This document shows, piece by piece, positions 6,866 to 8,042 of a stretch of 8,042 nucleotides of DNA (position 1 is the first letter of the stretch; each line of letters begins with the position of its first letter). Location of the stretch: positions 1 to 8,042 of the forward strand of contig CAJUFW010000077.1 of assembly GCA_910585655.1 (NCBI GenBank), in the 5' to 3' direction. The stretch comes from an uncultured Lachnospiraceae bacterium (GTDB taxonomy: Bacteria > Bacillota_A > Clostridia > Lachnospirales > Lachnospiraceae). A program made the position numbers and the translations under genes. Under the pieces are notes generated by a model. It made no database searches and was not told the DNA's origin. It was given only the letters and a program-made list of their open reading frames with translations.

Positions 6866-7606
6866 ATGTTTAATGGTATTATAACTATAGCCAGTATGCA
6901 GGATGCGATCACAAGACTGAAAAATGTAAAGGACGGTCAGGAATTTTCCCTTTTGCTACCCAGTTTAAGAACTTTTCTTAAAACACTGGATACCACCCCG
7001 CAATGCCTGATGGAATTAGAACAGCGGGCATATTATCCTGTAAATGAATATTCCGATAAAGAAACCATAAATAATCTGGATGCTGCAAAAAAACGTGTTA
7101 TCCAATATCTGGAAGAGATTATGATCGGTTCCCCCGCAGACGACCAGCTACTCATTATCCTTGAAAACTACTATCTTTTTCTGGAAGCTCTTCTGGAACG
7201 ACCGCCTCACAAACGCGGCGGCATCCAGCGGGAACAACTATCCGGACTGAAGATTCAGAACGAATATGATGTTCAGCATCTGCTCTATGCCTATCTAAAA
7301 CCACTCTATCCACTGGTAAGAGCTGAAGTCAGTGAGGATACTGGTTATGGTACCGTACGAACCGATATCTTTCTGGATGCTGAACATGTTATCGAGATAA
7401 AATGTACCAGAAACAATATGAAACCCAAAAAGCTAATAGAAGAAATCGAAGCGGATATGGTGCATTACAGTGCGGATCATATTTATTTCTTTATTTACGA
7501 CAAGGAAAAAATCATTGAAAACCCCCAGTTGCTTCAAAGTACCTATGAAAACAAGGTAAAAGGAAAACGAATACATATCGTAATCCATCAGCCTAAACTA
7601 CTTTAA
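6866..7606 (+). CDS. PD-(D/E)XK restriction-endonuclease-like protein
   Basis: From the ATG at 6866 this is 246 residues. The C-terminal half is a restriction-endonuclease-fold nuclease: Glu133 in QNEYDVQHLL (helix 1), Asp167 in TVRTDIFL, and the E-x-K pair Glu177/Lys179 in HVIEIKC, followed by a helix KKLIEEIEADMVHY and the strand IYFFIYD. All expected metal-binding and catalytic residues are present. The N-terminal half (about 1-120) is helical and unrecognised, perhaps for target or partner binding. GGGAGG (6845-6850) lies inside the end of the ATPase gene, 15 bases before this ATG. An in-frame ATG at 6842 would overlap the ATPase by 19 bases but lacks its own ribosome binding site. The tight linkage suggests that the ATPase controls the nuclease, as in ATPase-nuclease defence pairs; that role is inferred. 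Confidence 0.8.
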   Translation: MFNGIITIASMQDAITRLKNVKDGQEFSLLLPSLRTFLKTLDTTPQCLMELEQRAYYPVNEYSDKETINNLDAAKKRVIQYLEEIMIGSPADDQLLIILENYYLFLEALLERPPHKRGGIQREQLSGLKIQNEYDVQHLLYAYLKPLYPLVRAEVSEDTGYGTVRTDIFLDAEHVIEIKCTRNNMKPKKLIEEIEADMVHYSADHIYFFIYDKEKIIENPQLLQSTYENKVKGKRIHIVIHQPKLL

Positions 7607-7611
7607 AGAAC

Positions 7612-7663
7612 ATTTACAAAAATAAAGGGAATGTCATAGTTTTTTATTATTATGACATTCCCT
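7612..7663 (-). terminator. Rho-independent terminator of the minus-strand EF-hand gene
   Basis: 7626-7638 and 7651-7663 form a perfect 13-bp stem (AGGGAATGTCATA and its complement) with a 12-base loop. Read on the minus strand, the stem is followed by TTTATTTTTGTAAA, the expected U-tract, and it lies 38 bases after the EF-hand gene stop. On the plus strand there is no T-run after the stem, but it could still act weakly for the nuclease gene, which ends 20 bases before it. Confidence 0.85.
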
Positions 7664-7701
7664 GCAAACTGCAAATATATCTTTTATCCGTTCTTCGCCC
7701 T

Positions 7702-8010
7702 CTACAGTGCCAAATCCACATGCTGGATCGTCCCTGCTTCGCCGGATTCCTTTAAATACACGCCGGTTCTGCGGATTTGCCCGTTGACTGCTCTGCTTTC
7801 CTCTCCCCGCAGGGTAAAGTCTGTAGAAGCATTGCCCAGATAAATAGCTCCTACACCCGCCTTGCCGATGCTGATTAACTTATCTTTGCCATTAGCGTCC
7901 TTTGTCCAGACCATCAGCTTGTCAAATACACTGTCGTTTTCATCGATCCAACCGTTTCCATCCTCATCATAAGCTGCCAGATCGGCAAAGCCATTTCCGG
8001 AACGAGTTCC
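7702..8010 (-). CDS. EF-hand calcium-binding protein, C-terminal fragment
   Basis: The last 102 residues of a larger protein, ending with TAG at 7704-7702 on the minus strand. Residues 15-26 of the visible part, DEDGNGWIDEND, match the EF-hand loop (Asp at 1, 3, 9 and 12, Asn at 5, Gly at 6, Ile at 8), so calcium binding is likely. After it come VFDKLMVWTKDANGKDKL and a GVGAIYLGN segment. This pattern of a D.DGNG.ID loop followed by F..L.VW.KD.NG occurs in calcium-binding, RTX-like and FG-GAP-like proteins of Firmicutes and Proteobacteria. I cannot name the whole protein, because its N-terminal part lies beyond the contig end. The apparent start GTG at 8025 is false: five codons of it (MLFRS) are adapter sequence. 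Confidence 0.8.
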   Translation of the reverse strand, partial: GTRSGNGFADLAAYDEDGNGWIDENDSVFDKLMVWTKDANGKDKLISIGKAGVGAIYLGNASTDFTLRGEESRAVNGQIRRTGVYLKESGEAGTIQHVDLAL

Positions 8011-8042
8011 AGATCGGAAGAGCACACGTCTGAACTCCAGTC
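8011..8042. other. Illumina TruSeq adapter sequence left in the assembly
   Basis: The last 32 bases match the standard TruSeq read-1 adapter, beginning AGATCGGAAGAGCACACGTC and continuing without a mismatch to the end of the window. This is library-construction sequence, not biology. The genome ends at 8010, and any annotation crossing that point is wrong. Confidence 0.98.

Noticed and set aside
7626..7663. Inverted repeat as an insertion-sequence end or attachment site
   Set aside because: The stem, loop and following T-tract on the minus strand, just after the EF-hand gene stop, fit a terminator; there is no transposase or matching second end.
7652..7843. 63-residue plus-strand open frame at the right end
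   Set aside because: It starts inside the terminator stem and lies opposite the EF-hand protein fragment, whose calcium loop shows the real frame.

Overview
The window looks like a low-to-mid GC Gram-positive genome, most likely a gut-type member of the Clostridia (Lachnospiraceae-like). The grounds are strong AGGAGG-type ribosome binding sites, TTGACA/TATAAT-type promoters with extended -10 elements, a heterodimeric ABC exporter pair, an ABC-F gene behind a long attenuator-like leader, and a DUF4143 ATPase. This placement rests on gene style and is not a taxonomic match. The final 32 bases (8011-8042) are the Illumina TruSeq adapter, so the window ends at the true end of an assembled contig.

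Layout on the + strand. Positions 1-220 hold the C-terminal end of one ABC exporter half. It overlaps by an ATGA junction the complete second half (217-2085), so the two are probably translationally coupled and form a heterodimer. Positions 2086-2566 are a 480-base non-coding leader. It has a promoter (2098-2127), an 8-codon leader peptide with its own ribosome binding site (2184-2210), and two sets of mutually exclusive RNA helices, one ending in a U-run. Together these look like a ribosome-mediated attenuator controlling the ABC-F protein at 2567-4534, a translation factor or antibiotic ribosome-protection type ATPase. A separate promoter (4561-4589) then drives a DUF4143 family ATPase (4613-5932).

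Positions 5933-6095 are AT-rich and end in about eight A/T tracts spaced near 10 bp, immediately upstream of an extended -10 promoter. This promoter drives a compact two-gene cassette: a STAND/AAA-like P-loop ATPase (about 6096-6860) and a PD-(D/E)XK nuclease (6866-7606). The ATPase start is odd. The good ribosome binding site points to an ATG that is out of frame by one base, and one G fewer in the run just after that ATG would restore the frame. An ATPase plus restriction-endonuclease-fold pair next to a DUF4143 ATPase suggests a small accessory or defence-type island, but that is inference.

On the - strand at the right end is the C-terminal part of a protein with an EF-hand calcium-binding loop (8010-7702), followed by a clear rho-independent terminator at 7663-7612, which faces the nuclease gene convergently. 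The apparent first residues of that ORF come from adapter sequence and are not biological.
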